A DNA stretch of 64,000 nucleotides, from positions 62,001 to 126,000 of the forward strand of contig NZ_VIQO01000025.1 in assembly GCF_007483665.1 (NCBI RefSeq). The letters are read 5' to 3'. The stretch is from Catellatospora sichuanensis. Its GTDB lineage: Bacteria > Actinomycetota > Actinomycetes > Mycobacteriales > Micromonosporaceae. The notes below the pieces were generated by a model, which made no database searches, was not told the origin of the DNA, and saw nothing but the letters and a program-made list of their open reading frames with translations. Positions 35,107-44,040 of the stretch are shown one piece after another. Position 1 is the stretch's first letter, and each line of letters opens with the position of its first letter. The translations under genes were made by a program, and so were the position numbers.

Positions 35107-37449
35107 ATGCCGCCGCTCAACCGGATGACTCGACTCACGCTGCTCGCCGTCGTCGCGGGAGCCGTCGTCGCCGCCGGGGCGATGCCTGCCGCAGCACTGG
35201 CCAACTGGGCGGTGGAGAAGTCCGCGCCCGCCTACGACACGCTCCCCGAGGTGCTCAAGCACCCCACCACGGCGCAGGCCAGCTACCTGTACGCCAACGA
35301 CGCCAAGACCGTCGTCACCACCTTCTACGACGAGAACCGCCGCGACGTGACGCTGGCCGAGGTGGCCCCGGTCGTCCCGCAGGCCGTCGTCGCCGCCGAG
35401 GACGCCCGCTTCTACTCCCACCACGGTGTCGACCTCAAGGGCGTACTGCGCGCCGTGGTCGCCAACGGGGCCAGCGGCGGCGTCTCGCAGGGCGCCTCCA
35501 CGCTGACCATGCAGTACGTGCGCAACGTGCTCAAGAGCGACCCCTCGCTGTCGACCGAGGAGCGCGCCGCGGCCACCGAGCAGACCCCCGCTCGCAAGAT
35601 CCGCGAGGCCCGATACGCCCTGGCGGTGGAGAAGGAGCTGAGCAAGGCGCAGATCCTCGAGCGCTACCTGAACATCGCGTACTTCGGCTCCGGCGCGTAC
35701 GGCATCTACGCCGCCTCGCACACGTACTTCTCCAAGGACCCCGCGCAGCTGACCCTGAGCGAAGCCTCGCTGCTGGCCGGGCTGCTCCAATCGCCCGAGG
35801 CGGACAGCCCGCTCAACGGCGGCATCGAGCGCGCCCTGGCCCGCCGCGACTACGTGCTCACCGCGATGACCGGCACCGGCGTGATCACCGCCGCACAGGC
35901 CGCGACCGCCAAGGCGAGCACGCCCGTGGTCAAGCGCGGCTCGAGCCCCAACGACTGCACCGCGTCGCGGGCCGGCTGGGGCTTCTTCTGCGACTACTTC
36001 CGCAGCTGGTGGCGCGACCAGGACACGTTCGGCGACACCGCGGAGGACCGCGAGCAGGCACTGCGCCAGGGCGGCTACCGCATCGTCACCACGCTCGACC
36101 CGAAGCTCCAGAACGCGGCGCAGACCCAGGTGACCAAGGTGTACGGGTACACCGACAAGCGCGCCCTGCCGATGGCCGTGGTCGAGCCCGGCACCGGCAA
36201 GGTCCTGGCGCTCGCGGTGAACCGCCGCTACAGCGCCGCGACCGGCGCGGGCAACACGATGAACCAGCTCGTCGCCGGCGGCACCGGCATCCACGGTTAC
36301 CAGGCCGGTTCGACGTTCAAGATGTTCACCATGCTGGCCGCCCTGGAGGCGGGCAAGACCCTGGACACCCGGTTCGACGCGCCGACCAAGCTCACCACCA
36401 CCTGGCCCGAGGCGACCGGCCCGGCCAGCTGCGACGGATACTGGTGCCCGCGCAATGCCAACCCGGCGTGGATGGACGGCAAGCGCGACATGTGGACCGG
36501 CTTCGGCCGGTCGGTGAACACCTACTTCGTCTGGCTGGAGCAGCAGGTCGGCGCGGACAAGACGATCGAGATGGCGCAGCGGCTGGGCATCAGGTTCCGG
36601 CACCCGGACAACGCCTCGCACGCGGCCACCGACGCGGCCGGCTGGGGCTCGTTCGTGCTGGGCGTCTCGCTGACCACACCGCTCGACCTGGCCAACGCGT
36701 ACGCGACGCTGGCCGCCGACGGCGTCTACTGCGCACCGCTGCCGGTCGCCGCGGTCACCGACGGCACCGGTCGGCAGCTGGACGTGGCCGACACCACGTG
36801 TGGTCCGGCGATCAGTCCCGAGATCGCGCGGGCGGCCACCGACGCGGCCCGTTGCCCGGTCGGGCAGTCCGGGGCGTTCGGCCGCTGCGACGGGGGCACC
36901 GCGACGGCGGTGTCGGACCTGCTCGGCGGCCGCGCGGTGGCCGGCAAGACGGGCAGCTCGACCGACAACATGACCGAGTCGTTCGTGGCGTACACGCCTC
37001 AGCTGGCCGCGGCCGCGATCGCGGCGAACCCGGACACCCCCACCGACGCGGTCGGCGCGGCGGTGCTGTCGAAGGTGTACCGGGCCGTCGCCTCGACCCT
37101 CGCGACCGGTTCGCAGGGACTCGAGGTCAAGGATTTCCCGGCCCCGCTGCGCGAGTCGGCGTTGTCGCCCGAGCCGGAGCCGACCGAGCCGACCGAGCCC
37201 CGGGACGAGTCCCACGACGGGGACGGCGACAACAACGGCGACGGCAACGGCAACGGCAACGGCAACGGCGACGACCGTCCGGGCCGCGGCGACGACAACG
37301 ACGACAGCGGCTCCGGCGACAACGGGAGTGACAACGGCTCCGGCGACGAGAACGGCGACAGCGGCTCCGGTGGCGGCAACGGGGGCGGCCGACCCGGCCG
37401 TGGTGGCGGCCAGGCGGGCGGCGCTCAGCCGCCCGGATCCGGCCGCTGA
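35107..37449 (+). CDS. Class A penicillin-binding protein (transglycosylase/transpeptidase)
   Basis: Bifunctional peptidoglycan synthase of 780 residues. Membrane anchor about 8-33; GT51 domain with AAEDARFYSHHGVD (catalytic Glu), QGASTLTMQYVRN and RKIREARYALAVEKELSKAQILERYLN; transpeptidase with Ser402-x-x-Lys405 (GSTFK), an SVN motif in GRSVNTYF, and KTG at 614-616. The last 85 residues are an Asp/Gly/Asn/Ser/Pro-rich low-complexity tail encoded by imperfect GGCAAC/GACAACGGC repeats. ATG 35107 follows GAAGG; a TTG at 35071 is an alternative. Activity is in the periplasm-like space. It is convergent with the GH6 gene through repeat family 1. Confidence 0.94.
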   Translation: MPPLNRMTRLTLLAVVAGAVVAAGAMPAAALANWAVEKSAPAYDTLPEVLKHPTTAQASYLYANDAKTVVTTFYDENRRDVTLAEVAPVVPQAVVAAEDARFYSHHGVDLKGVLRAVVANGASGGVSQGASTLTMQYVRNVLKSDPSLSTEERAAATEQTPARKIREARYALAVEKELSKAQILERYLNIAYFGSGAYGIYAASHTYFSKDPAQLTLSEASLLAGLLQSPEADSPLNGGIERALARRDYVLTAMTGTGVITAAQAATAKASTPVVKRGSSPNDCTASRAGWGFFCDYFRSWWRDQDTFGDTAEDREQALRQGGYRIVTTLDPKLQNAAQTQVTKVYGYTDKRALPMAVVEPGTGKVLALAVNRRYSAATGAGNTMNQLVAGGTGIHGYQAGSTFKMFTMLAALEAGKTLDTRFDAPTKLTTTWPEATGPASCDGYWCPRNANPAWMDGKRDMWTGFGRSVNTYFVWLEQQVGADKTIEMAQRLGIRFRHPDNASHAATDAAGWGSFVLGVSLTTPLDLANAYATLAADGVYCAPLPVAAVTDGTGRQLDVADTTCGPAISPEIARAATDAARCPVGQSGAFGRCDGGTATAVSDLLGGRAVAGKTGSSTDNMTESFVAYTPQLAAAAIAANPDTPTDAVGAAVLSKVYRAVASTLATGSQGLEVKDFPAPLRESALSPEPEPTEPTEPRDESHDGDGDNNGDGNGNGNGNGDDRPGRGDDNDDSGSGDNGSDNGSGDENGDSGSGGGNGGGRPGRGGGQAGGAQPPGSGR

Positions 37450-37489
37450 CCCTCGGCGCACCCGCACAGGCAGGCCAACTGCCGCAAGG

Positions 37490-37542
37490 GTTAAGAAGGG
37501 CACCTTCTACAACGCATAGCGTTGTGAAGGTGCCCTTCCTTC
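37490..37542. repeat. Palindromic repeat family 1, copy 3
   Basis: GAAGGGCACCTTC (37495-37507) and GAAGGTGCCCTTC (37526-37538); the loop forms an extended inner stem ACAACGC-ATA-GCGTTGT. This copy carries the loop in the opposite orientation to copies 1, 2 and 5. It separates the PBP gene from the convergent GH6 gene. Confidence 0.85.
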
Positions 37543-37553
37543 TACTCAGCCGG

Positions 37554-39650
37554 TCAGGAGAGCGGCGGGTAGGCGTTGGCCATCAGCTCGGCGAACTGGG
37601 CCGGGAACCAGGCGCCCGAGATGGGGGCGTTGGCCAGGGCGCCGGTCAGGTTGTTGCCGTTGAGCTGGTTGCCGGTGTAGGTCGGGTCGCACATCCGGTC
37701 GAAGCCCTTGCCCTCGTTGTTCGGGATGAGGGAGGAGGAGCCGTCGGACTCGCCCGGGGGCTTCACCCAGACGTACGCGTCGATGCCGGTGGCCGGGGCC
37801 GAGCGCGGACGCTCGCCCATGCCCGCGCCGGACTGGTTGCACCAGTTACCCATGTGGATGCGCCGGTCGATGCGCGACTGGTTGACGAACGTGTCCACCG
37901 AAGTGGAGGTGCTCGCCGCGGTGGGCCGGTTCGCGCCGCCCCAGCCGTTGCGGGACGTGTCGATCAGCATGCCGATGTTGGAGTTGAAGCCCTCCGTCAC
38001 CAGACGCTGGCGGAACGCCTGCGCGAACGACTGCTCGTCGACGTAGTAGTTCCAGTCCACCCACTTGCTCTGCCGCACCGAGGTGCCGCCGACCGAGGTG
38101 TTGATGGTGAAGTACGGCTCGACCGTGGCCGAGTAGTTGGCGGTGTTGGAGATGAAGCCGTGCACCTTGTCGACGGTGCTGCCCTCGGCGACCGCGGCCT
38201 CCTTGAACTTCACCGCGGACGGGCCGAAGTTGGTGTCCCAGCCGATCCAGCCGTGGTGCGCGGCGTCGATGTAGTTGTAGACGTTCGAGATCGCGCCGAG
38301 CTTGTTCAGCGCGTACCCGACGCCCTTGACGTAACCGCCGTTGGAGTTCATCGTCGCGCACTTGGCGATGTTCAGGTTCGTCACCAGGTTCGGCAGCGAG
38401 TCGATCTCGATGACCGCCACGATGCGCAGTGCCGCGTACTTCGACTGACCCATGATCGCGGCGATCGGGTCGATGTACTCGGACTTGTACCGCGGCAGCT
38501 CGTCCACGCCCAGCTCGCCGTTGCTGGCGAGGGCCGAACAGTCACGGCCGGGCAGGTTGTAGATCACGAACTGGACGGTCAGCGGGCCGCTGCCGGCGTT
38601 GTACTGCCGCAGCGCCTCGTCGAGGTGGGCGGCCAGGCCCATCGAGCCGTTCGAGCTGCTGCCCGACGTGCCCGCGATCGCCGCGATCCGGTCCAGCCAG
38701 ACGGCGGTGGAGATGTTGGAGACCCGGCTGCCACCGGACACGGAGGCCGCCTTCGCGCTCCACTCCGGGTTCACGTAGCCGCGAGCCCCCGCGTACGGGT
38801 TGTCGACCTTGCCGCTCTGCGTGATGTCGTTGTCGATCTCGGTCACGGCCAGCGAGGCGCCGGTGTAGCCCGAGGCGGACGCCGCCACGGTCGCGGTGCC
38901 GTTGGTCTGGTCGCTGTCCTCGGCGGCCGCGATGGCGACGCTGACGCCGGCGACCGCGTTCGACGGGGTCAGCGTGACCGACGTCGGCGCGGTGATGCTG
39001 GTGTCGCCGCTACGCGCCAGGGCCACCGTCACGTTGGCGGTCGGCGCGGCGCTGAGCTTGACGTTGACCGTCGAGCTGCTGCCCTCGGCGACGCTCACCG
39101 ACGACGGCGTGATGATGATCGAGCGGGGCTGCGGGCTCGCGCTGGTGCTCGGGCTCGGCTGGGTGCTCGGGCTGCTGCTCGGGCCGCCGCTCGGCGTCGG
39201 GGTCACCCCGCCCGTGGTGCAGGTGGTGTTGTTCAGCGTGAACGACGTCGGCTTCGGGTTGCTGCCGGTCCACCGGCCGTTGAAGCCGATGTTGGTCGAC
39301 GCGCCGGTGCCGAGGCTGCCGTTGTGGGACAGGCTGGTGCCGGTCACGTTGGCGCCGGAGGCGGTCCAGTTCGCGGACCAGCCCTGGGTGTACGTCTGGC
39401 CGGACGGGAACGCGAACTTCAGCGACCAGCTCGTGATCGGGTCACCGGTGTTCTTGACGGTGATGGACGCGGTGAAGCCGCCGCTGCCGGGGGCTTCGGT
39501 CCAGTCGTTGGTGGTGTACGTGATGTCACAACCGGGCGCGGCGTGCGCGATCGCCGCGGGGAGCGTGACAAGGCCGGCGACCACGAGGGCGCTCGCACCG
39601 GTCAGCGCGATCACCTTGCGCCTTCCGGACAGCCTGATCGGGAATCTCAT
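37554..39650 (-). CDS. Secreted GH6 cellulase (exoglucanase type) with CBM2 and Calx-beta-like domain
   Basis: Secreted cellulase of 698 residues. Signal peptide 1-38 (ending AIAHAA); CBM2 about 39-145 (CDITYTTNDWTEAPGSGGFTASITVKN); Pro/Ser/Thr linker; a beta domain of about 100 residues resembling Calx-beta (ITPSSVSVAEGSSSTVNVKLSAAP, ending AVTEIDND); GH6 catalytic domain about 285-698. GH6 motifs YNLPGRDCSALASNGE (with a catalytic Asp), VAVIEIDSLPNLV and YNYIDAAHHGWIGW are present, and the insert-rich loops suit a cellobiohydrolase. It should cut cellobiose units from the non-reducing end (family knowledge). GGAGAAGGCA precedes ATG 39650. Function fits the LPMO and GH1 genes. Confidence 0.95.
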   Translation of the reverse strand: MRFPIRLSGRRKVIALTGASALVVAGLVTLPAAIAHAAPGCDITYTTNDWTEAPGSGGFTASITVKNTGDPITSWSLKFAFPSGQTYTQGWSANWTASGANVTGTSLSHNGSLGTGASTNIGFNGRWTGSNPKPTSFTLNNTTCTTGGVTPTPSGGPSSSPSTQPSPSTSASPQPRSIIITPSSVSVAEGSSSTVNVKLSAAPTANVTVALARSGDTSITAPTSVTLTPSNAVAGVSVAIAAAEDSDQTNGTATVAASASGYTGASLAVTEIDNDITQSGKVDNPYAGARGYVNPEWSAKAASVSGGSRVSNISTAVWLDRIAAIAGTSGSSSNGSMGLAAHLDEALRQYNAGSGPLTVQFVIYNLPGRDCSALASNGELGVDELPRYKSEYIDPIAAIMGQSKYAALRIVAVIEIDSLPNLVTNLNIAKCATMNSNGGYVKGVGYALNKLGAISNVYNYIDAAHHGWIGWDTNFGPSAVKFKEAAVAEGSTVDKVHGFISNTANYSATVEPYFTINTSVGGTSVRQSKWVDWNYYVDEQSFAQAFRQRLVTEGFNSNIGMLIDTSRNGWGGANRPTAASTSTSVDTFVNQSRIDRRIHMGNWCNQSGAGMGERPRSAPATGIDAYVWVKPPGESDGSSSLIPNNEGKGFDRMCDPTYTGNQLNGNNLTGALANAPISGAWFPAQFAELMANAYPPLS

Positions 39651-39955
39651 TGCCTTCTCCTTGGGCCGTGTCCGGATCCCCGGGCAGGGGTCCGGTGTGG
39701 ACGATTACGGCCACGGCCGGAGGAGGGCCGCGCCGAGACGCCACGAGGTGGTGCGGATTGCCCGGCCCGGCGGGCGGAACTGAGGTGAACGCAGACGACC
39801 GGAACGCGGTCCGTGACAACGCCGTCCCGGTGAGACACCGGGTGCCCTCGGCGATGAAATCGCGTGTGCTCCCAACGCGAATGCGGTCATCGTCGCACAC
39901 GAAACAAGCCCGACACAACACCGGACATCTATGCGTTGACCAGCGGATGAAAGTT
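39651..39955. other. Promoter region of the GH6 gene
   Basis: A 305-nt gap between two minus-strand genes. Apart from a short hairpin around CCCC-GGGCA-GGGG (39675-39695), nothing is recognised. No perfect CebR box is present, although CTCCCAACGCG (39870-39880) has half of one. Confidence 0.45.
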
Positions 39956-40573
39956 TCAGGCGCGGTGGTAGAGCACCGCCGAGATCAACCGGACCACGTC
40001 TTCGTGCAGTGCCGCGAAACGGCCCTCGACGTCCTCGCCGGCCGACCCGGTGTACGGGTCGATGGCGTGCAGCAGCAGTTCGTTGATGCCGCCGACGATG
40101 GCCAGCGCCTGCGGCTGCGACAGCGGCTGCAGGTCCGGGTCGCTGAGCCGGCCCACCTCCACCAGGTCCACCAGAGTCCCCGCGAAGCGCTGCAGGGTCA
40201 GCTGGCGCAGCATGAACGCCCGGTGTCCGGCCGCCTGAACCTCGATCAGCATGGTCCGGGTGAACGCGGGCATCGTCTCCAGCGCGCCGAGGTAGGCCGC
40301 CGCGCCGTCGCTGATGCGCTGCGGCCACGGCTGGTCGCCGGACGCCGCCGCACGGATGATCAGGATCAGCCGGTCGCAGACGTGTTCGTAGAGCGCCATC
40401 AGGCACTCTTCCTTGGCCGTGAAGTGCTCGTAGAAGGTGCGCTTGGAGACCCTGGCCAACGCAACGATGTCGGCGATGGTGGTCGATGCGTAGCCCTTTT
40501 CGGCGACGCAGGTGGCGAGCGCCGCGGTCAGGTCACGGCGGACCGACTCGGGCGTCCGGGTGGGGGCGGCCAA
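39956..40573 (-). CDS. TetR family transcriptional regulator
   Basis: Protein of 205 residues. The HTH reads RDLTAALATCVAEKGYASTTIADIVALARVSKRTFYEHFTAKEECLMALYEH, the standard TetR recognition region; the C-terminal ligand domain is helical. TTG 40573 is the best start, preceded by GGAGGA, though the spacing is short. It is divergent from the monooxygenase operon and its probable operators lie in the shared region, so it likely represses that operon until a ketone/lactone-type substrate appears (inference). Confidence 0.88.
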   Translation of the reverse strand: MAAPTRTPESVRRDLTAALATCVAEKGYASTTIADIVALARVSKRTFYEHFTAKEECLMALYEHVCDRLILIIRAAASGDQPWPQRISDGAAAYLGALETMPAFTRTMLIEVQAAGHRAFMLRQLTLQRFAGTLVDLVEVGRLSDPDLQPLSQPQALAIVGGINELLLHAIDPYTGSAGEDVEGRFAALHEDVVRLISAVLYHRA

Positions 40574-40661
40574 GGCTCCTCCGCTGGTCGGGCGCGTCAG
40601 GGGTCGAATGGGTGGAGACTGTACCGGTGGCTCGTGGCGAATTCGGGCCTTCCCTGCCCTG

Positions 40662-40675
40662 TTACCCGATGGTAA
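40662..40675. promoter_or_regulatory. Probable TetR operator
   Basis: Palindrome TTACC-CGAT-GGTAA. A further TGGTAC (40692) and TGGTACCA (40702-40709) follow 20-30 nt downstream, just before the monooxygenase ribosome-binding site. Placement between divergent TetR and target genes supports the call. Confidence 0.5.
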
Positions 40676-40724
40676 TTTCTCGGGCAAGGGCTGGTACTCG
40701 CTGGTACCACATAGGAGGTCGCCT

Positions 40725-42224
40725 GTGAGCAGCGACAATGCGGATCGCCATACCCGCATCGCGATCATCGGCGCCGGCTTCGGCGGGATCGGCACGGCCA
40801 TCCGGCTGCGCGGCGCGGGCCACCGGGACTTCCTGGTCTTCGACCGCGGCGACGAGGTCGGCGGGACCTGGCGCGACAACTCCTATCCCGGCTGCGCCTG
40901 CGACGTGCCCTCGCACATGTACTCCTTCTCCTTCGCCCGCAACCCGGGCTGGAGCCGCAGCTTCTCACCGCAGCCGGAGATCTGGGCCTACCTGCGCCGC
41001 TGCGCCGACGAACACGGTGTGCGCCCCCACCTGCGGCTCGGGCACGAGCTGCGCGCCGCCGCCTGGGACGCGCAGGCGGGGCTGTGGCGGCTCGACACCT
41101 CGCAGGGCGCTTACACCGCGCAGATCCTGGTCGCGGCGGGCGGGCCGCTCACCGAGCCGTCGATCCCCGAGCTGCCCGGGCTCGGCGACTTCCGCGGCGA
41201 GACGTTCCACTCCGCGCGCTGGCGGCACGACCTCGACCTGACCGGGCGGCGGGTCGCCGTGGTCGGCACGGGAGCGTCGGCGATCCAGTTCGTACCGCAG
41301 ATCGCACCTCAGGTGGCCGCGCTGACGCTGTTCCAGCGCACCCCCGCCTGGGTGCTGCCACGCCGCGACCGGCGCATCAGCGTGCTCGAGCGGCGACTGT
41401 TCCGCTCCGCACCGTTCACCCACTGGCTGGTGCGGGCCGGGGTGTACTGGGGACGCGAGTTCCAGGCCACCGCATTCCTGCGCCCGGCGCTGATGCGGTT
41501 CGGGCAGGGCATGGCCCGCCGGCATCTGCGCCGTTCGGTCGCCGACCCCGCGCTGCGCGAGCGGCTCACGCCCTCGTACACGATGGGCTGCAAGCGGGTG
41601 TTGCTGTCCAACGACTTCTATCCCGCGCTGGACCGCGCCAACGTGGACGTGGTCACCGAGCCGATCACCCGGATCACCGCCGACGGCGTGGTCACCGCCG
41701 ACGGGCGGGAGCACCCCGCCGACACCCTCGTGTTCGGCACCGGCTTCCACGTCACCGACCTGCCGATGGCGCAGGCGATCCGGGGCGCCGACGGACGCAC
41801 CCTGGCCGAGCACTGGGCCGGCAGCATGTACGCCTACCGCGGCACCGCCGTCACCGGCTTCCCGAACCTGTTCCTGCTGCTCGGCCCGAACACCGGGCTC
41901 GGCCACAACTCCGTCGTCTTCATGATCGAGTGCCAGATCAGCTACCTGCTGGGCGCGCTGCGCCACCTCGACACCGCCGGCGTCGCCGCGATCGAGCCGC
42001 GGCCGGAGGCGCAGCGGGCGTACAACGCCGACCTGGACCGCGCAATGGACGGCACGGTGTGGACCAGCGGCGGCTGCCGCAGCTGGTACCTCGACGCCAG
42101 CGGCCGCAACTCCACCCTGTGGCCCGGCTACACCTGGTCGTACTGGCTGCGCACGCGCCGCTTCGACGCCGCCGCCTACCGGGCCGTACCGGCCCGCACT
42201 CCCGTCACCGAGGAGCGCCGATGA
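40725..42224 (+). CDS. FAD-dependent monooxygenase (Baeyer-Villiger / flavin-containing type)
   Basis: Protein of 499 residues. FAD-binding GAGFGGIGTAIRLRGAG near the N-terminus; VGGTWRDNSYPGCACDVPSHMYSFSF is the conserved start of Baeyer-Villiger enzymes; FRGETFHSARW carries the FxGxxxHxxxW fingerprint; second Rossmann motif VAVVGTGASAIQFVPQIA. It should insert oxygen next to a ketone using NADPH and O2 (family knowledge). AGGAGG is 6 nt before GTG 40725. It is first in an operon with an SDR (ATGA overlap) and an alpha/beta hydrolase; TetR is divergent. Confidence 0.93.
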   Translation: MSSDNADRHTRIAIIGAGFGGIGTAIRLRGAGHRDFLVFDRGDEVGGTWRDNSYPGCACDVPSHMYSFSFARNPGWSRSFSPQPEIWAYLRRCADEHGVRPHLRLGHELRAAAWDAQAGLWRLDTSQGAYTAQILVAAGGPLTEPSIPELPGLGDFRGETFHSARWRHDLDLTGRRVAVVGTGASAIQFVPQIAPQVAALTLFQRTPAWVLPRRDRRISVLERRLFRSAPFTHWLVRAGVYWGREFQATAFLRPALMRFGQGMARRHLRRSVADPALRERLTPSYTMGCKRVLLSNDFYPALDRANVDVVTEPITRITADGVVTADGREHPADTLVFGTGFHVTDLPMAQAIRGADGRTLAEHWAGSMYAYRGTAVTGFPNLFLLLGPNTGLGHNSVVFMIECQISYLLGALRHLDTAGVAAIEPRPEAQRAYNADLDRAMDGTVWTSGGCRSWYLDASGRNSTLWPGYTWSYWLRTRRFDAAAYRAVPARTPVTEERR

Positions 42225-43114
42225 AGAATTCGCTGCGCGGCCAGGTCGTGCTGATCACCGGCGCGGCCCGGGGCATCGGCGAGCACACCGCCCGGCTGGC
42301 CGCGGCCCGCGGGGCACGGATGTCGCTGGTCGGGCTCGAACCGGCCCGGCTGCGCGCGCTGGCGGAGGAGCTGAACACCGTCGCCGACGCGGCTTGGTTC
42401 GAGGCCGACGTCACCGACTCGGCCGCGCTGGAGCAGTCCGTGGCCGGGACTCTGCAGGCATACGGGCGCATCGACTGCGTGATCGCCAACGCCGGGATCG
42501 CGGGCCTCGGCACCGTCGCGACCGGCGACATCGAGGCGCTGGCCCGCACCGTCGAGGTGAACCTGATCGGCGTGATGCGCACGGCCGCCGCGACGGCCGC
42601 GCCGGTCATCGCCGCCCGCGGCTACTACCTGCTGGTGTCGTCGACCGCGGCGTTCACCGCGCTGCCCGGCATGTCCGCGTACTGCGCGGCGAAGGCCGGG
42701 GTCGAGCACTTCGGCAACGCGCTGCGGCTGGAGCTGGCCCATCACGGCGTCGGCGTCGGCACCGCCCATCCCGGATGGATCGACACCGACCTGGTCCGCG
42801 ACGCCAAGGACGACCTGCCGTCGTTCCGCGCCGCGTTCGGCAGCCTGCCCTGGCCGGTCGGCTCGACCAGCTCCGTCGAGCAGTGCGCCCGCGCGTTCGT
42901 ACGCGGCGTCGAGCAGCGGCGCAGGCGGGTCTACGTGCCGCGGGCCATCGGCGGCGTGCAGCTGCTTCGCACGGTCGTGAACAGCTCGTTCAGCGACCGG
43001 CTGGTGGGGCGGCGGTCACGGTCGCTGGTGCCTGCGCTGGAGCGGGAGGTGGCGGCGCTGGGCCGCTCCTTCGGCACGCACAGCGCCGAGACCGTCCGAG
43101 GGGAGACCCGATAA
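42221..43114 (+). CDS. SDR family oxidoreductase of the monooxygenase operon
   Basis: Short-chain dehydrogenase of 297 residues; TGAARGIGEHTA cofactor motif, ANAGI, catalytic SSTAAFTALPGMSAYCAAKAG with Tyr-x-x-x-Lys. ATG overlaps the monooxygenase stop (ATGA), so translation is coupled. It has a long C-terminal extension (about 240-297, RRRVYVPRAIGGVQLLRTVVNSSFSDRLVGRRSRSLVPALE), seen in SDRs of the MymA-type operon of mycobacteria (from memory). It probably oxidises an alcohol to the ketone used by the monooxygenase. Confidence 0.92.
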   Translation: MKNSLRGQVVLITGAARGIGEHTARLAAARGARMSLVGLEPARLRALAEELNTVADAAWFEADVTDSAALEQSVAGTLQAYGRIDCVIANAGIAGLGTVATGDIEALARTVEVNLIGVMRTAAATAAPVIAARGYYLLVSSTAAFTALPGMSAYCAAKAGVEHFGNALRLELAHHGVGVGTAHPGWIDTDLVRDAKDDLPSFRAAFGSLPWPVGSTSSVEQCARAFVRGVEQRRRRVYVPRAIGGVQLLRTVVNSSFSDRLVGRRSRSLVPALEREVAALGRSFGTHSAETVRGETR

Positions 43115-43169
43115 GCAGGCAGGCCGCATCGTGCGGTCTGCGCGCCGGTTGCGGCGAGGAGGGGGCGGC

Positions 43170-43961
43170 ATGACGATCGAGGTGGCGTACGAGCGGCGCG
43201 GCGCGGGCGAGCCGCTGGTGCTGATCCACGGCATCGGCCATCACTGGCGGGCCTGGGAGCCGGTGCTCGACCTGCTGGCCGAGGCCCACGACGTGATCGC
43301 GATCGACCTGCCCGGCTTCGGCCGCTCGCCGGTGCCCCCCGGCGGCATGCCCGGCGACATGGCCCAGACCGTCGCCGCCGTCGCGTCGTGGTTCGACGAG
43401 CAGGGCCTGCACCGGCCGCACGTGGCGGGCAACAGCCTCGGCGGCGCGATCGCCCTGGAGCTGGCCGCGGCCGGGCTCGTCGCCTCCGCGACCGCGATCG
43501 CTCCGGCCGGTTTCTGGAAGCGCTGGCAGGTGCGGTACGCGCTGACCGTGCTCACCGCGCTGCGCTGGGGCACGCTGCTGCCGCAGCCGATGGTGCGCGC
43601 CAACATGCGGCCCTCGCGGACCCGGGCCCTGGCCTTCGCGATGCTGATGCGCCACCCCGGCCGGCTCGACGCCGAGCGAGCAATCGCCGACGCCCTCGCG
43701 CTGCGGACCGGCGCCGGGTTCGGGCCGGTGGCACGGGTCGCCGCGCGAGGCTACGAGTTCCGGGGCGAGCCCTCCGTGCCGGTGACCGTGGCCTGGGGCG
43801 ATCGCGACCGGATCCTGCTGCCGCGCCAGGCCGGGACCGCCCGGCAGCGGCTGCCGCAGGCGCGGCACGTGACCCTGCCGGGGTGCGGTCACGTGCCGAT
43901 GAGCGACGACCCGGCCCTGCTCGCCGAGGTCATCCTCGCCACCACCGCCCGCGGCGCCTGA
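43170..43961 (+). CDS. Alpha/beta hydrolase of the monooxygenase operon
   Basis: Protein of 263 residues; oxyanion hole IHGIGHHWRAWEPV, nucleophile GNSLGG, acid in VTVAWGDRDRI and catalytic His in PGCGHVPMSDDP. GAGGAGGGGGCGGC precedes ATG 43170, 55 nt after the SDR stop. As the third gene after an SDR and a Baeyer-Villiger enzyme it is well placed to cleave the ester or lactone product (inference). Confidence 0.92.
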   Translation: MTIEVAYERRGAGEPLVLIHGIGHHWRAWEPVLDLLAEAHDVIAIDLPGFGRSPVPPGGMPGDMAQTVAAVASWFDEQGLHRPHVAGNSLGGAIALELAAAGLVASATAIAPAGFWKRWQVRYALTVLTALRWGTLLPQPMVRANMRPSRTRALAFAMLMRHPGRLDAERAIADALALRTGAGFGPVARVAARGYEFRGEPSVPVTVAWGDRDRILLPRQAGTARQRLPQARHVTLPGCGHVPMSDDPALLAEVILATTARGA

Positions 43962-43978
43962 TCAGCGGCACTGAGGTG

Positions 43979-44030
43979 TTTGGAAGGGCACCTTCCTCTA
44001 CGCATAGCGATAAGAAGGTGCCCTTCCTTC
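43979..44030. repeat. Palindromic repeat family 1, copy 4
   Basis: GAAGGGCACCTTC (43983-43995) and GAAGGTGCCCTTC (44014-44026), loop with CGCATAGCG (reverse orientation, as in copy 3). It lies between the convergent hydrolase (stop 43961) and dehydrogenase (stop 44041) genes. Confidence 0.85.
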
Positions 44031-44040
44031 GGTTGACGGC

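Noticed and set aside
35022-37331. 769-codon plus-strand frame over the PBP gene
   Set aside because: Out-of-frame shadow of the PBP; the true frame contains all GT51 and transpeptidase motifs.
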